Made by a program: the position numbers and the translations under genes
Notes under the pieces: generated by a model
Told to the model about the DNA's origin: nothing
What the model saw: only the letters and a program-made list of their open reading frames with translations
Databases searched by the model: none
Source: Thermoleophilia bacterium
GTDB taxonomy: Bacteria; Actinomycetota; Thermoleophilia; UBA2241
DNA: 64,000 nt
Reading direction: 5' to 3'
Assembly: GCA_041393415.1 (NCBI GenBank)
Contig: JAWKKE010000001.1
Coordinates: 372,001 to 436,000 of the forward strand
Shown here: piece after piece, positions 17,782-26,581 of the stretch
Numbering within the stretch: position 1 is the first letter of the stretch
Layout of the letters: every line of letters begins with the position of its first letter

Positions 17782-18087
17782 ATGATCGTCGCATGGGATC
17801 AGGCTTTCAACGCGAAATGGACGCGCAAGGGCGAGACCAAACCCGCCACGTACGATGTCCACGTCGAGTTCGAAGGGCCGGCGCGCCCGTTCATGACGGA
17901 CGCCGGCCCCATCATCGCCGCGATCGGCGAACTTGAGGGCAAGGACCTCAAGGAAGCCGCCGGACGGTCGTCGCTCGAGTCCGTCGTGCTCCACATCAAG
18001 GGCCTCGTTGAGCCGCGCCTGGAGCCACAAGACAAGCTTCGCCGCGTCTCCGTGGTCGAAAACGGGGCCTTCCGCGTCGAGGTCTAG
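17782..18087 (+). CDS. Hypothetical protein, 101 aa
   Basis: ATG at 17782 follows GGAGGTGAC, a near-perfect ribosome site. The soluble protein reads MIVAWDQAFNAKWTRKGETK then YDVHVEFEGPARPFMTDAGP and ends LRRVSVVENGAFRVEV. The alternation of strands and a central helix (LESVVLHIKGLVEPRL) recalls the tunnelling fold of 6-pyruvoyl-tetrahydropterin synthase-like proteins. The zinc-binding histidines of that family are missing, so no enzymatic role is assigned. It ends ahead of a strong hairpin. Confidence 0.6.
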   Translation: MIVAWDQAFNAKWTRKGETKPATYDVHVEFEGPARPFMTDAGPIIAAIGELEGKDLKEAAGRSSLESVVLHIKGLVEPRLEPQDKLRRVSVVENGAFRVEV

Positions 18088-18110
18088 CGTCGCACGCGGG
18101 TGCGCGAAAT

Positions 18111-18153
18111 GAGACGGGCCCGGGTGGACACCGCATCCACCCGGGCCCGTCTC
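18111..18153. terminator. 18-bp perfect stem-loop between convergent genes
   Basis: Arms 18111-18128 and 18136-18153 are exact reverse complements around a 7-base loop. The hairpin lies between the stop of the 101-residue protein (18087) and the stop of the secreted Ig-like protein (18171). It can serve both strands; no T-run is present. Confidence 0.75.
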
Positions 18154-18170
18154 ACAACGGTGCGGCGGAC

Positions 18171-19586
18171 CTACTTGACGATCAGCTTGGCCGCGCCACG
18201 CGTAGTCTGCGCGTTGCCCGCCAGATCGACGGCATCGACGCGTATGAGATAGGTACCCTTCGGCAAATTGACTCTGAACGAGCGCGCAGCCCACTTATTG
18301 GTCCCGACCCCACTGTACCGCTTCAGCAGGTACGTTTGGCCCTTCTTGCGCACCAGGATGTTGACGCTCGCTCGCGGCGTGACCGCGGTCACGTTGAACT
18401 TGATCTTCGCCTTGTGGCCCCGCTTGACGGTCGCGTTCTTAGCCGCGACGGTCGGCTTTGTCGTTGCAACGAGCACAGTCGTCGTCTTGATCTCAGAGCG
18501 AATGCCGACATTGTCGACACCGCGATAGCGCACCGTGAACGGCCCATCACCACTGAAACGCGCCGTCTCGCCCTGCGTCCAGTTCACGTCATCCGTGCTC
18601 CACTCCGTAAAGGCATAGCCGGAGCCCACGTCCGTGCCGGAGAAGTTGACGCTCACCGGTCCCGCCTGCCACGCGCCGACGAAGTCGCTGGCGGTAACGA
18701 CCGGAGCCGTGACGTCGAGCTGCACTGTTCGCGTCTTGTAGCCGGTGAGGACTCTGACGGCGCTCTGCTGCTGGTCCCAAACCCAAGTCTGTCCCTCGAA
18801 GTTGCCCCACATGTAGCTCGGTGTTCCGGCGAACACGGTCGACGTGGGATCGTAGTCGGCGGGAAGCGCCGCGTCGACGGACCCGAAATCGATGGTATGG
18901 AACGCGCCCTGGACCGCCGGCCAGACCGGCAACGAGGTCACGAGCGTCGTCGCAGGACTCAATGTGGCGTTGATCGTCCAGGGGGTCGCCATGTCGACGC
19001 GATACGCGGTAGCGGCGACGCCAGCGCCCAGCGCCTGATCGGTCGCCGTGAGTTGGTACGGAACGAGTCCGTTGATCCAGCCCGACGGGCCGTCCGTCGT
19101 CGGCGGCCGCGTGTCGATCATGACCGGCGTAGACTTCGACGCCTCGTTGCCGGCCTTGTCCGCCACCTTCTCCTCGAGCGTGTACACGCCGTCGTCGACG
19201 GCACCGCCGCGCACGTCGAACCACACCGTGTCACCGGAGTGGACGGCGTGCCACTCGCTGAACCACGCGTCTCCGTGCCAATCGGGTAGCCGCCACGACA
19301 TGAGGCTCGGGCTCAGGCCGCTGTTGTGGTCGCTGGCGGCAAATGTGATCGGGAACGAGAAGACGACGGGCAGCACGGCGTTGGACGGCGCGTCGCTGGT
19401 GAACTTGGCGCTCGTGCCCAGGTAGTCGTTGATCCACCAAGACGGCGCGCTGTTGCCAAGCAAAGCGCCCGGCGCGTTGCTCGCCGTAGGCGTGGCCGCA
19501 AGCGCCGAGGTCGCGAAGACGGCGACGAACACAACGATCACGGCCTGAGTGACGGCGAGTCTGCGACTTGTTCTCGGAATACTCAA
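18171..19586 (-). CDS. Secreted protein with Ig-like / OmpL47-type repeats
   Basis: A 471-residue exported protein starting with TTG at 19586, 5 bases after AGGAGGAGGG. An N-terminal signal peptide (about residues 1-30, ending ATSALA) is followed by several bacterial Ig-like modules. Features seen include GVYTLEEKVADKAGNEASKS, a second block with VRYRGVDNVGIRSEI, and a C-terminal module with VRKKGQTYLLKRYSG and LIRVDAVDLAGNAQT. These DxAGN-type strands are common in adhesion or surface-display proteins. No sortase motif or C-terminal anchor is present, so it is probably released or held non-covalently. Confidence 0.75.
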   Translation of the reverse strand: MSIPRTSRRLAVTQAVIVVFVAVFATSALAATPTASNAPGALLGNSAPSWWINDYLGTSAKFTSDAPSNAVLPVVFSFPITFAASDHNSGLSPSLMSWRLPDWHGDAWFSEWHAVHSGDTVWFDVRGGAVDDGVYTLEEKVADKAGNEASKSTPVMIDTRPPTTDGPSGWINGLVPYQLTATDQALGAGVAATAYRVDMATPWTINATLSPATTLVTSLPVWPAVQGAFHTIDFGSVDAALPADYDPTSTVFAGTPSYMWGNFEGQTWVWDQQQSAVRVLTGYKTRTVQLDVTAPVVTASDFVGAWQAGPVSVNFSGTDVGSGYAFTEWSTDDVNWTQGETARFSGDGPFTVRYRGVDNVGIRSEIKTTTVLVATTKPTVAAKNATVKRGHKAKIKFNVTAVTPRASVNILVRKKGQTYLLKRYSGVGTNKWAARSFRVNLPKGTYLIRVDAVDLAGNAQTTRGAAKLIVK

Positions 19587-19759
19587 TGCGGCCCTCCTCC
19601 TGCCACGTCCTGCCTCCGCGCGTTGGGAGACCCTCACAGCATCATACCTCCGCGAGGCTGATTGCTGTCCGTCTAGTTCGGTCTCGACGGTCGCCGTACC
19701 TGCGCAAACAGAAGGAAGAAGGGGAAAACTGCACCAGGAGAGCGTAGCCCCAACGACGT

Positions 19760-19801
19760 GTGAGCCCGGGGGCGGATGGGCCAGTCCACCCCCGGGCTCA
19801 C
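19760..19801. terminator. 17-bp imperfect stem-loop
   Basis: Arms 19760-19776 and 19785-19801 pair with one mismatch around an 8-base loop. It lies just downstream (on the minus strand) of the small secreted-protein gene ending at 19814. Confidence 0.6.
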
Positions 19802-19813
19802 CGGAGCGTTCGC

Positions 19814-20128
19814 CTAAGCAGCGCCGCGGAGCGTCGGCGGTGCTCGCGCCGCGTCGGCGCGCGGCGTCGCCCCGGTATACGAGAGCGGCGACTGTGCAAC
19901 CGCGACCGCCGTGGCGCGCGCGGCGCTGGAGGCGGATGTCTGCATCCATACGAAGAGTGAGTCGGTCCACGACGAAGCCGACTGCTGGACGCCGGTATTG
20001 GCCGGAGCGACAATCGCGCTCGTGCCGCGTGTGCTCGTGACCTGTAGTTGATTCGTGCTCGCTTGCGCGGGCATCGCGCCGAACACTGGAACCGTAACCG
20101 CCGTGAGCATCACGATGAGCCTGTACAT
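19814..20128 (-). CDS. Small secreted protein, 104 aa
   Basis: From ATG at 20128, with AAGGGG upstream, the product has a clear signal peptide (MYRLIVMLTAVTVPVFGA then MPAQA). The mature part of about 80 residues is rich in Ala, Ser and Thr and ends in an Ala/Pro/Arg-rich tail. No domain is recognised. It lies downstream of the LCP gene on the same strand and is followed by a hairpin. The low-complexity composition leaves some doubt that it is expressed. Confidence 0.5.
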   Translation of the reverse strand: MYRLIVMLTAVTVPVFGAMPAQASTNQLQVTSTRGTSAIVAPANTGVQQSASSWTDSLFVWMQTSASSAARATAVAVAQSPLSYTGATPRADAARAPPTLRGAA

Positions 20129-20217
20129 GCCAACCCCTTCGTCGTTGATAGAACCAGTATCGCCCCCCGGTCTGAGCTCCAGCTGAGCGGTCTCCCTGAG
20201 CTTCCTGTGGATTCGGA

Positions 20218-21966
20218 TCATTTCGTCAGCGGCTGGCACGACGTCGCCAATGCCAGCATCAGATCGTTCGGCAGTTGATCGTCAAGGGTGTTCAGCACCC
20301 AGTAGAGGACACCGTTCTCCTTCCAGGCGATCATGTGCAGGTGCCCGCTCTGCTTGAAGAGCATGTAGCGTCGACCGTCCACGACGCGCACCGCAGACGG
20401 GTGAGCAATCGCCGGTGGATCGGTCCAGCGCAGCGCCTGGATGCTCCACGAGCCGCTGCCGTACGTGCCCACGACCACCGCCGCAGCCACACGACGTCCC
20501 TCTGTGGTGCGGATCGCGTAGGCACGAAACTGGTCGTAGGCGAGCCCGCTCGCCCAGACGGTCGGCGCTTCAAGCTCGAGCGGCGTCTTCTCGGCGAGCG
20601 CCGACCACGAGGACAGATCGACCTTCTGCGTCGTCGCGTCCGCGGCTTCGGCGTAGCTCGCCGCCGTGCGCGCCGCCGACGCAGATGGAGGAGCAGCGGT
20701 CTCCGACGTAGACGCCTCGCTGGACTCCTCGACCGCCTCATCGGTCTCCTCGGCCGCTTTCGCCGCCCGCGACGGCGCCAGGAAGGCGTCCACCGCGTCG
20801 TCCACCTTCGCCTGCGTCGCCACCACGTACGAGACGCCATCGATGGTCGGCGTCGAACCCGTAACGCGCACGCTGGTGACGTCGCCGGTGTCGAGATCGC
20901 TCACGAAACCCACGATGGGGAGAATCTGATCCAGCGTATCCAGATCGGTGCTGGTGTGCGTGCAGATCGCCTTGGTCAGACGAATGACGCGCTGCCAGTC
21001 GGTACTCCATCGTTCCGCCTGACGCTGCACCTCACGCAGAAACAGCTGTTGCCGCAGCATGCGCGTGAAGTCGCCGCCTTCGTCGTGACGACTGCGGACG
21101 AAGTTGAGCGCCTGCTTGGCGCCGACGAGTTGGTACCCGGGCTGCAAATCGATCGACTTGTAACTGGCGCTTTCGGGAACGTAGTAGCGCCGGTCGATGG
21201 ACAGGTAGACACCACCGAGGATGTCGACCGTCTGCCAGAAGCCATCGAAGTCGATCTGCACGAAGTGATGGATCGAGAGGCCGGTGAGACGCTTCACCGT
21301 CTTGATCGTCAACGGCACGCCACCGTAGGCGTAGGCGGCGTTCAGTTTGTCGACGCCGACACCGGGGATGTAGGTGCGCAGGTCGCGCGGCAGCGAAAGC
21401 ATCGCGACAGTCCCCGTGTCGGGGTCGAGACGAAGAATAATGATGGTGTCGGAGCGACCGTTGCTCCCCGCCTCAGCGTAATCGCTGCCGAGCACGAGGA
21501 TGTTGACGGCGTCGCCGGTGAGCGACGGTTGCAGTTCCGCACGCGCTTCAGCGACGGTCGCTTGGATACTGGAGGTCTTGGCGCTCAGGGTCGCCGCGGT
21601 GGCGCTGGCCCAGCCTACGGCAGCTCCGGGAAGCGCCAGGGCCGCCGCCGTCACAAGCACCAGACCCACCTTGATCAGGCGGCGGCGGCCGCAGGCGAGA
21701 TACAGAACTGAGCCGGCGGCGGCGGCGAGTGCGGCCGCCGGGCCAACCCACATCAGCCAGTCCGGCAGACTGCCACGAGAGACGACGAGGCGCACGACGC
21801 TGTACACATTGCCGAGGGCCGTGCGCCCGCAGAGCACGCTCAGGGCAACGGCGGCGACGACGAGCATGATGAATGCGGATATCTGCGCCCAGCGTACCCA
21901 GCGACGCTCCGCCTGCACCGCGGAGTCGGAATCGGAGTCGTCGGGGATCTCGTTGTGCGCGTCCAT
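20218..21966 (-). CDS. LytR-CpsA-Psr (LCP) family cell-wall polymer ligase
   Basis: A 582-residue membrane protein. The N-terminus has three or four hydrophobic segments (residues 28-120) rather than the usual single anchor. The LCP domain covers about 150-330: NILVLGSDYAEAG, GRSDTIIILRLDPDTGTVAM, SLPRDLRTYIPGVGVDKLNA, VDILGGVYLSID and ALNFVRSRHDEGGDFTRMLRQ, including the conserved arginines that bind the lipid pyrophosphate. LCP enzymes transfer undecaprenyl-linked glycans to peptidoglycan. An Ala/Glu-rich linker leads to a C-terminal region of unknown fold. It is the last gene of a surface-polysaccharide group. Confidence 0.92.
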   Translation of the reverse strand: MDAHNEIPDDSDSDSAVQAERRWVRWAQISAFIMLVVAAVALSVLCGRTALGNVYSVVRLVVSRGSLPDWLMWVGPAAALAAAAGSVLYLACGRRRLIKVGLVLVTAAALALPGAAVGWASATAATLSAKTSSIQATVAEARAELQPSLTGDAVNILVLGSDYAEAGSNGRSDTIIILRLDPDTGTVAMLSLPRDLRTYIPGVGVDKLNAAYAYGGVPLTIKTVKRLTGLSIHHFVQIDFDGFWQTVDILGGVYLSIDRRYYVPESASYKSIDLQPGYQLVGAKQALNFVRSRHDEGGDFTRMLRQQLFLREVQRQAERWSTDWQRVIRLTKAICTHTSTDLDTLDQILPIVGFVSDLDTGDVTSVRVTGSTPTIDGVSYVVATQAKVDDAVDAFLAPSRAAKAAEETDEAVEESSEASTSETAAPPSASAARTAASYAEAADATTQKVDLSSWSALAEKTPLELEAPTVWASGLAYDQFRAYAIRTTEGRRVAAAVVVGTYGSGSWSIQALRWTDPPAIAHPSAVRVVDGRRYMLFKQSGHLHMIAWKENGVLYWVLNTLDDQLPNDLMLALATSCQPLTK

Positions 21967-22074
21967 GCTCAGCGAGCACGCTAGCGAGCGGCGCTGAGCG
22001 AGAGCTGAGAGACTCTATCGAGCTATCTGAGAACGCACGGCGCGCCGCCAGCCGCCCTCACAGCGGCGCGGGCC

Positions 22075-23271
22075 TCACTGCTTGTGCGCGACTTCCTCGA
22101 AGACGTTGAGCTGCTGTTCGAAGTGCGCGTCCCACGTCCAGTACTTCTCGGCGAAAGCACGCGCCGATGCCCCGAGCCGCTCGCGCGCACCGCGATTGCG
22201 CAGCAGAGTGATGACGGCGTCGGCGAAGGCCCGTGGTTCGTCGCGCAGCCACACGTGCTCCACATCGCGCGCCTGGATGCCCTCGTTGGCGACCGGCGTC
22301 GCCACCACCGGCAATCCCGCAGCCATGGCCTGAACAAGCTTGTTCTGCATACCGGCGCCGATGCGCAGCGGGGCGACCCCAACCTCGGCGCGCAGGAGAT
22401 AGTCGTTCACATTGTCGACCTCGCCGGTAACGACGATGCGATCGTCGCGCGCCAGCGCCAACACATCGCGCTGCGGCTGGCGGCCGACGATCCAGAAGCT
22501 CGCCTCCGGCACGGCGCGCTCGACGATGGGGAATACGTCTTGAGCGAACCAGGTCGCGGCATCGACATTGGTGTACGTGCCCATCACGCCGCTCATGACG
22601 ATCGCACCAGGTTCGCGGCGCGCCTGCTCCACCAGACCGGCAGCCGGCACATCCTGGCCGTGCGGCTGAATCACGGCGTTGGTCAGCGGCACCGTCTTGC
22701 TGATCTCGTCGATGTCGCGCTGCCCGATAAGGAAGACCTTGTCGAAGTCGCGACTCACGTTGGCTTCGTACGGCCGCACCTTGGCCGCCTCGACTTGATA
22801 GAAGACGCGCCGAGCTGGGTCGCTCACGTTCTCGACCATGCGCTGCAGGTTGAGCGCCTGCGATATCTGCAGACCTATGACCTTGGCCACGGGAAGATCG
22901 CGAGCGAACTCCGCCATGCGAATAAGGTGGACGTACACGAGATCGTAGTCTTGTGTGGCGACGGCCTCGCGAATCATCTGCGTCATTCGCGCCGAGGTGA
23001 AGTAGCCGACCTGCATCGGCAGCTGCCTCGGCAGCGAGAGTGCCGTATTGACGTACGCCATCCACTTGGGCAACTTGATGATGCCGATGCGCCGGCAGAG
23101 CGGGCCGAGCTCCTGGCGCACAGCTCGGCCCTCGGCCTCGTTCTCGACGAAGCAGGCCAGATCGACCTCGATCCCGTGCCCGGAGAGAAACCGGATCATT
23201 CTGTCGATGGTCATTTGATCGGCGCGCGTCGGCGGCCACGGCGGCCGTGACGAGAGGATGAGGATTCTCAC
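22075..23271 (-). CDS. Glycosyltransferase family 4 (exopolysaccharide-type)
   Basis: A 398-residue GT-B enzyme. The N-terminal acceptor domain opens VRILILSSRPPWPPTRADQ, a pattern I associate with PEP-CTERM/EpsH-associated sugar transferases. The C-terminal nucleotide-sugar domain has VMSGVMGTYTNVDA, FWIVGRQPQ, VTGEVDNVNDYLLRAEVGVAPLRIG and GMQNKLVQAMAAGLPVVAT. It is cytosolic. GTG at 23271 begins 14 bases after the upstream dehydrogenase stop, so both lie in one operon. The sugar and acceptor cannot be predicted. Confidence 0.88.
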   Translation of the reverse strand: MRILILSSRPPWPPTRADQMTIDRMIRFLSGHGIEVDLACFVENEAEGRAVRQELGPLCRRIGIIKLPKWMAYVNTALSLPRQLPMQVGYFTSARMTQMIREAVATQDYDLVYVHLIRMAEFARDLPVAKVIGLQISQALNLQRMVENVSDPARRVFYQVEAAKVRPYEANVSRDFDKVFLIGQRDIDEISKTVPLTNAVIQPHGQDVPAAGLVEQARREPGAIVMSGVMGTYTNVDAATWFAQDVFPIVERAVPEASFWIVGRQPQRDVLALARDDRIVVTGEVDNVNDYLLRAEVGVAPLRIGAGMQNKLVQAMAAGLPVVATPVANEGIQARDVEHVWLRDEPRAFADAVITLLRNRGARERLGASARAFAEKYWTWDAHFEQQLNVFEEVAHKQ

Positions 23272-23285
23272 GTGAGCCCCCTGCC

Positions 23286-24548
23286 CTACTCCAGACGGAT
23301 GACGGCCTTGCCGTCCGCGCGCCACTCCTCGTCACGACGGTAGCGTGCGGCCCCATGGCCGATGACGACGACTTCGGCCCCCGCCAGCACCTCGTCGAGG
23401 TTCTCGTGCAGGAGCGCCGAGATGTGTGGAATGCGCTCTTCGAGGAAGGCGCGATTGCTGCCGTGCAGAGCGGAGAGTTGCACGGCGGGGTCGTGAATCT
23501 TGAGGGCGAAGCCCTTGCCGAGCAGCCGCTCCGCAAGCTCGAGTAACGGACTCTCGCGCAGATCGTCCGTCCCCGACTTGAAGGCGAGCCCGAGCAGCGC
23601 GACCTGCCGGCGGCCGGTCGCGACAACAGCCTCGAGACCGCGCAACACCTCGAGTTCGTTGCTCGCCAGTACAGCGTCGAGGACCGGCACCCGCACATGC
23701 GCGTCGCGCGCAGCGGAGGTGAGCGCGCGCAAGTCCTTGGGCAGGCAACTGCCGCCGAAGGCGAACCCCGGACGGAGGTAGGCGGGCGACGCGTTGAGCT
23801 TACGATCGGCAGCGAAGACCTGCATGACGCGCGCGGGATCGGCGCCGCGCGAGGCCCACACCCGAGCCGCCTCGTTGGCAAAGGTGATCTTGAGCGCGTG
23901 GAAGGCGTTGTCGGTGTACTTGACCGCCTCGGCGACCTCAAGCGGCACTACGAAGCGCTCGGCGTGGACACGCTCGTAGAGAGCGAGGAGGCGAGCGCCG
24001 ACACCCTCGACGCGCTCGCCGATGAGCACCCGGCTCGGCTTGTCGTAATCGTCCAGCGATGAGCCCTCGCGCAGGAACTCGGGATTGACGGCGACGTCCC
24101 AGCCGTCGCCGACCTCACGCCCCGAGGCCTCCTCGACCACCGGAATGACGTGCTCGCGCGTGCTGCCCGGCAACACGGTGCTGCGCACGACGACGATGTG
24201 CTCGGGGGCGGCGAGCGACAAGTTGCCGCCTATTTGCCCGGCCACCTCACGCACGTAGCCGAGATCAAGAGAGCCGTCGCGGCGCGATGGTGTGCCGACG
24301 CAGATGAGCGACACGTCGGCGCCGCGTAGGCCCTCGGCAATATCCGTGGTGGCGCGCAGCCGACCTTCGGTAACCATGCGCGCCGTGAGCTCGTCGAGCC
24401 CTGGCTCGAGTACCGGGGGCCGACCGGCCGAGATCATCTCCACCTTGAGGGCGGCCGGGTCGACGCCGACGACATCATGCCCGTCACGGGCCAGTGCCGC
24501 GGCCGTCACTGAGCCCACATAGCCAAGACCGAAGACCGCGACCTTCAC
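23286..24548 (-). CDS. UDP-glucose / GDP-mannose 6-dehydrogenase
   Basis: A 420-residue nucleotide-sugar dehydrogenase. It has the Rossmann motif VAVFGLGYVGSVTAAALA, the central helix region LKITFANEAARVW, and the catalytic Cys in AFGGSCLPKDLRAL. The C-terminal domain holds LGLAFKSGTDDLRESPLLEL. The GGSCLPKD form is closest to AlgD-type GDP-mannose dehydrogenases, but UDP-glucose cannot be excluded. The enzyme makes a uronic-acid nucleotide sugar by two NAD-dependent oxidations. GTG at 24548 has AGGAGGGA 4 bases away. It supplies the glycosyltransferase and LCP genes that follow. Confidence 0.92.
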   Translation of the reverse strand: MKVAVFGLGYVGSVTAAALARDGHDVVGVDPAALKVEMISAGRPPVLEPGLDELTARMVTEGRLRATTDIAEGLRGADVSLICVGTPSRRDGSLDLGYVREVAGQIGGNLSLAAPEHIVVVRSTVLPGSTREHVIPVVEEASGREVGDGWDVAVNPEFLREGSSLDDYDKPSRVLIGERVEGVGARLLALYERVHAERFVVPLEVAEAVKYTDNAFHALKITFANEAARVWASRGADPARVMQVFAADRKLNASPAYLRPGFAFGGSCLPKDLRALTSAARDAHVRVPVLDAVLASNELEVLRGLEAVVATGRRQVALLGLAFKSGTDDLRESPLLELAERLLGKGFALKIHDPAVQLSALHGSNRAFLEERIPHISALLHENLDEVLAGAEVVVIGHGAARYRRDEEWRADGKAVIRLE

Positions 24549-24720
24549 ATATCCCTCCTGGGCGACGCCCGACTGCCGGCTCGTCCGCGGGCAGGCACAC
24601 ACAGCCGCCCCCGCGGCGCGGTTAGCGCGATGATACCAGAGCCGCGCCCGACAACCGGCCGTCAGAAGCACCGGAGAGCGGTGGCGCGAGCGCCGAGACG
24701 AGATCGGGCATACTACAGCC

Positions 24721-25713
24721 ATGGCAACTAACCCAACTACCGTACCCGTCATCGACGTCCAGGATCTCGTCAAGGTATTTGGCGACACGCGCGCCGTGGA
24801 CGGCGTCAGCTTCCGCGTCGAGCACGGCGAGCTCTTCGGTTTCCTCGGACCAAACGGCGCCGGCAAGACGACGACGATCCGCATTTTGGCGACGCTCCTC
24901 TGCCCCACATCGGGGACAGCCCGCGTCGCCGGATTCGACGTCTGCGCCCAGGCGCACGAAGTGCGCACACGCCTGGGCGTCGCTCTCCAGGCGCCGTCGC
25001 TCGACGCCTTCTCGACGGGGCGCGAAACCCTGGAGCTCGCCGGCCGCTTGCATCGCGTCCCGGCGGCCGAGATCCGCCGCCGCAGCCATGAGCTCCTTGA
25101 GCTCATGGGGCTCACCGGAGCGGCCAAGAAGCTCACCGGCACCTACTCGGGCGGGATGAAGCGTCGCCTTGACCTCGCCAGCGCGCTCATGCACCGGCCC
25201 GAGCTGCTCATCCTCGATGAGCCCACCGAGGGCCTCGATCCGCAGAGTCGTATGGCGCTCTGGGACGAGCTCGAACGCATCAACCGTGAGGGCACCACCA
25301 TGCTCCTCACGACGCACTACATGGAAGAAGCGGATCGACTCTGTTCACGCCTGGCGATCATCGATGCCGGCAAGATCGTCGTCGACGGCACGCCGGCGAC
25401 GCTCAAGGCCGGCATCGGCGCCGATACGGTCGTCCTGCAGATCGACGACGGCAGCGCCATCGCCGTGGTGCGCAGCCTGCTCGCCGCGCTGGTCTCGGGC
25501 GAAGACATCGTCGAGCAGCCCGGCGGTGTGCAGCTCTCGGTGCAGCACGCCAGCGCAGCGGTTCCGGAGATCATGCGTCGCCTCGACGCCGGCGGCGTAC
25601 GTATCAGCGGCCTGCAGATGAGCGCACCGAGCCTCGACGACGTCTTCACCAAGTACACCGGGCGCCACATCCGTGAAGAGACCGCCAACCAGCCCATCAT
25701 CCTCGGGTGGTGA
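24721..25713 (+). CDS. ABC transporter ATPase, DrrA-like
   Basis: A 330-residue ABC ATPase with Walker A GPNGAGKTTT, signature YSGGMKRRLDLASAL, Walker B LLILDEPTEGLDP and the H-loop Thr-Thr-His. The C-terminal DUF4162 extension (GVQLSVQHASAAVPEIMRRL) is typical of daunorubicin-resistance-type exporters. It pairs with the next gene's permease. CATACT lies a few bases before ATG 24721 and no ribosome site is visible, so the message may be leaderless. The exported compound is unknown. Confidence 0.93.
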   Translation: MATNPTTVPVIDVQDLVKVFGDTRAVDGVSFRVEHGELFGFLGPNGAGKTTTIRILATLLCPTSGTARVAGFDVCAQAHEVRTRLGVALQAPSLDAFSTGRETLELAGRLHRVPAAEIRRRSHELLELMGLTGAAKKLTGTYSGGMKRRLDLASALMHRPELLILDEPTEGLDPQSRMALWDELERINREGTTMLLTTHYMEEADRLCSRLAIIDAGKIVVDGTPATLKAGIGADTVVLQIDDGSAIAVVRSLLAALVSGEDIVEQPGGVQLSVQHASAAVPEIMRRLDAGGVRISGLQMSAPSLDDVFTKYTGRHIREETANQPIILGW

Positions 25714-25715
25714 CG

Positions 25716-26492
25716 ATGCGCCGCCTCACCGACTTCGCCTTCGAGTCGTACTACTTGGGCATGCGCACCACTCGACGGTTCCTACGCGTACCGGCGAACT
25801 GGATCAGCATCATCTTCTTCCCGCTGATCCAGCTTCTCGTCTTCAGTCAGCTCTACAAAGACATCGTCGCTCTGCCCGCCTTCGGCGGAGGCTCGTACCT
25901 CGCGTACCTGGCACCCGGACAGATCGTCTTCGCCGCCTTCATGGCGGTGGGCTGGGCCAGTTACGGACTCCTGGTCGAGTACCGCAACGGCTACCTCGAC
26001 CGCCTGCGAACCAGCCCCATCGGCCGCTGGTCCATCCTCGCCGGCGAGATGCTGCCGCTCTTCTTCCAGGCCGCCGTGATGGCCGGCGTCCTGCTGATCG
26101 CCAGCCTGCTGCTCGGCGCCGGCCTCAAGACGGGCATCGGCGGTTTCGTGCTCATCTTGCTGCTCTCCGGCGTGTTCGGCATCGCCTTCGCCGGCGTCAG
26201 CTTCATCCCGGCGCTGGTCACCAAGAGCGAGCAGGCCACAAGCGCTCTCTCGCTGCTCATGTTTCCACTGATCTTCATCTCGACCGCCTTCGTGCCGCGT
26301 GAGCTCATGCCCGGTTGGATGCAGATCGTCAACGACTGGAACCCGGTCAGCTACGAGATCGAGGCGATCCGCGCCCTCATGACCGAGGGCTACGACTGGG
26401 GGCTCATCGGCGCGGCGTTGCTCTCCAACGCGATCGCCGGCGTCATCCTGCAAATCGGCACGATCATCGCCTTCCGCAGGCTGGCGCGCTAG
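25716..26492 (+). CDS. ABC-2 type transporter permease, DrrB-like
   Basis: A 258-residue membrane protein with six hydrophobic segments. The first follows an amphipathic N-terminus (RRFLRVPANWISIIFFPLIQ), and the loop RTSPIGRWSILAGEM is the family hallmark. It ends with LQIGTIIAFRRLAR. ATG at 25716 has GGGTGG 5 bases away; GTG codons at 25707 and 25710 overlap the ATPase stop and are alternatives. It forms an exporter with the preceding ATPase. It converges on the MacB-type operon, separated by 89 bases. Confidence 0.92.
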   Translation: MRRLTDFAFESYYLGMRTTRRFLRVPANWISIIFFPLIQLLVFSQLYKDIVALPAFGGGSYLAYLAPGQIVFAAFMAVGWASYGLLVEYRNGYLDRLRTSPIGRWSILAGEMLPLFFQAAVMAGVLLIASLLLGAGLKTGIGGFVLILLLSGVFGIAFAGVSFIPALVTKSEQATSALSLLMFPLIFISTAFVPRELMPGWMQIVNDWNPVSYEIEAIRALMTEGYDWGLIGAALLSNAIAGVILQIGTIIAFRRLAR

Positions 26493-26581
26493 AAGCAGGA
26501 ACCGCCGAACGACCCGATCGGCTGTAGCCTCATGTGACAACGCAAGAGGAGCGCCCCCGCTACGTCCAGCGCCCCAGATGC

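Noticed and set aside
17782..18087. 6-carboxytetrahydropterin synthase (QueD-like) assignment
   Set aside because: The zinc-binding histidines and catalytic Cys/His/Asp motif are absent; only a vague fold resemblance remains.
19814..20128. LPxTG-like sorting signal (SYTG) in the small secreted protein
   Set aside because: There is no hydrophobic segment and basic tail after it, and no preceding Leu-Pro.
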